Below are positions 62,928 through 64,000 of a DNA stretch of 64,000 bases, in pieces. The notes beneath the pieces were generated by a model that was not told where the DNA came from, did no database searches, and worked only from the letters and a program-made list of their open reading frames with translations. The position numbers were made by a program, and so were the translations under genes. The stretch's first letter is position 1, and each line of letters opens with the position of its first letter. The stretch spans positions 5,022,001 to 5,086,000 of the forward strand of contig NZ_CP081496.1 of the NCBI RefSeq assembly GCF_019774615.1. Reading direction: 5' to 3'. The stretch is from Streptomyces sp. BHT-5-2. Lineage in GTDB: Bacteria > Actinomycetota > Actinomycetes > Streptomycetales > Streptomycetaceae.

Positions 62928-63941
62928 TTATTCGAGTTCGAAGACCACGGAGACCGACAGCGAATCGATGGCGTGCTTCTTCACGCACCGCCAGCCGCCC
63001 TCTTCGAATACCCCGTCCCATTCGTCGAGGGTCGGCAGATAGACGCCCATCATGTCGTGTCCGAACTCGAATCCCAGGGTGAATACGGGGAGTTCGGTGT
63101 CCGGAATGCCGACGGTGCGGGTGGCGTCGCCGAGCAGGAACCGGCGGACGTTCGGGAAGGACTCCCGCAGATTCCGCAGGATCCGCACGCAGTTCTCGCG
63201 GGGCCAGAAGTCGTGCCCCATCATGAAGCAGGTGAGCAGATCGACCTCGGCGAATTCCTCGGGCGCCTCGACCTGGTCGATGGTGCGGGCGTCGCCGCGC
63301 ACGAAGGAGATCCGGTCGCCGAATCCCTTGGCGGCCACCTCCTGCTTGGCCATCTCGATCGCGCCGTCGGCGATGTCGATGCCCAGTCCGCGCGCGCCGG
63401 GGAACCGCCGGGCGAGCTGGATGAGCCGCTCGCCGCTGCCGGAGCCCAGGTCGGCGACGGTGGTGGGCTCGTAGCCCAGGCCGTCGACGGCGGACCAGAA
63501 CGCCGGGTCGAAGTAGCGCTCGCTGATCTCCCGGCAGGCGTAGCTGATCGCCGCCGCGTCGCGCTGGTAGAAGTCGCCGACGCGGTTGGCGTTCGGCAGC
63601 ACCTGCGGCATGCGGCGGAAGAGTTCGCCGCTGCCCTGGTTGAGCCAGTGGAACAGTGAACGGTGATGGTCGGCCTCGGCGAAGTACGGCCCGGGAAGAA
63701 CCGTCTCGTCGTCCCGCCGCACGATTCCCACGCTCGCCAGGGCGGTGAACATACCGACCACCGCCGGCCGGTGCAGATCGTGCCGCACGGCGAAATCGGA
63801 AACGTCCAGCTTGCCGCTCTCCCGCAGCTCGTCAAGAGCTCCGAGCTCCCACGCGGCGCCTATGGCCGACGAGGCCAACGTCGAGTTGAAGATGTCTGCG
63901 ACGGCGCGTCGCGCCTGCGCCTCGGAAACCTCGGTACTCAT
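62928..63941 (-). CDS. mppJ: MppJ, iron-dependent SAM phenylpyruvate C3-methyltransferase
   Basis: 337 aa from ATG 63941 with GGAGG six bases upstream (ORF extends six codons further, without ribosome site). N-terminal helical dimerisation domain (1-~150, including FHWLNQGSGELFRRMP with W99), then a class I SAM fold with VADLGSGSGERL (163-173). Iron ligands H243 (in MGHDFWPRENC) and H295 (in FEFGHDMMG) fall at exactly the published positions of MppJ, the unusual Fe(III)-containing methyltransferase that methylates the benzylic carbon of phenylpyruvate to give the precursor of beta-methylphenylalanine. This residue-level match is the strongest single proof that the cluster is mannopeptimycin-type. 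First visible gene of the NRPS transcript; its promoter would be at or beyond the window edge. Confidence 0.95.
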   Translation of the reverse strand: MSTEVSEAQARRAVADIFNSTLASSAIGAAWELGALDELRESGKLDVSDFAVRHDLHRPAVVGMFTALASVGIVRRDDETVLPGPYFAEADHHRSLFHWLNQGSGELFRRMPQVLPNANRVGDFYQRDAAAISYACREISERYFDPAFWSAVDGLGYEPTTVADLGSGSGERLIQLARRFPGARGLGIDIADGAIEMAKQEVAAKGFGDRISFVRGDARTIDQVEAPEEFAEVDLLTCFMMGHDFWPRENCVRILRNLRESFPNVRRFLLGDATRTVGIPDTELPVFTLGFEFGHDMMGVYLPTLDEWDGVFEEGGWRCVKKHAIDSLSVSVVFELE

Positions 63942-64000
63942 ATCCCGCCTCCACCCCAACGGGGTCCGTCCGCAATTCGATTGGGCGTACGCATTCCAGC
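63942..64000. other. Upstream edge of mppJ
   Basis: 59 bases of leader sequence with the ribosome binding site GGAGG and no other feature. The rest of the biosynthetic cluster, including any mannosyltransferases, is expected to the right. Confidence 0.5.

Overview
The window is high-GC actinomycete DNA, almost certainly from a Streptomyces. Evidence for this: GC-rich third codon positions, many GTG/TTG starts, coupled GTGA/ATGA junctions, a DUF5133 protein, a Ku protein with a Lys/Ala-rich tail, and a Ser/Thr kinase with TPR repeats. High GC leaves long spurious ORFs open opposite nearly every gene; these were discarded.

Region 1 (1-26.4 kb) is ordinary chromosomal content. It holds a nitronate monooxygenase cut by the left edge, a phytoene-desaturase-like oxidoreductase, a secreted GH27 alpha-galactosidase, a Ser/Thr kinase, an MpaB-family oxygenase, an acyl-CoA dehydrogenase, a secreted SH3-like protein, a VOC protein, an FAD monooxygenase, two small ORFs, a 160-bp MITE-like element with a CTAG target duplication, phosphoketolase, Ku, a secreted peptidase, an Lrp/AsnC remnant, a broken GNAT gene, a LysR regulator divergent from a DnaE-type DNA polymerase III alpha gene, and a GDSL hydrolase.

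Region 2 (26.5-31.9 kb) is a sensing and transport module: lipoprotein, ABC ATPase, ABC permease and a small coiled-coil ORF, next to a histidine kinase and a LuxR-type response regulator. Two perfect 18-bp palindromes of the form ATCTGCCG-NN-CGGCAGAT lie upstream of the lipoprotein and kinase genes.

Region 3 (32.0-63.9 kb, all on the minus strand) is most of a mannopeptimycin-type lipoglycopeptide cluster. Read in the direction of transcription it encodes the phenylpyruvate C-methyltransferase MppJ (ligands W99, H243 and H295 conserved), NRPS MppA (A-T-C-A-T-C-A-T), NRPS MppB (C-A-T-E-C-A-T-C-T-E), the penicillin-binding-protein-type cyclase MppK, an MFS exporter, two tandem acyltransferase-3 membrane proteins, the arginine-family beta-hydroxylase MppO, the enduracididine enzymes MppP, MppQ and MppR, an ArsR-like regulator and an MbtH protein. 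Together they should make a six-residue peptide: MppP, MppQ and MppR build enduracididine from arginine, MppO hydroxylates it, MppJ methylates phenylpyruvate for beta-methylphenylalanine, the NRPSs assemble the chain with two epimerised positions (4 and 6), and MppK releases and cyclises it. The acyltransferases fit isovalerylation of mannose. No mannosyltransferase is visible; if present, it lies past the right edge.

Most notable observations: the last NRPS module has no A domain (known for mannopeptimycin); the A domain of module 5 has lost the catalytic A10 lysine (Thr instead); a shared ~36-bp motif precedes mppO and both acyltransferases; the two-component palindromes; and paired ACAAC-N5-GTTGT palindromes between lysR and dnaE.
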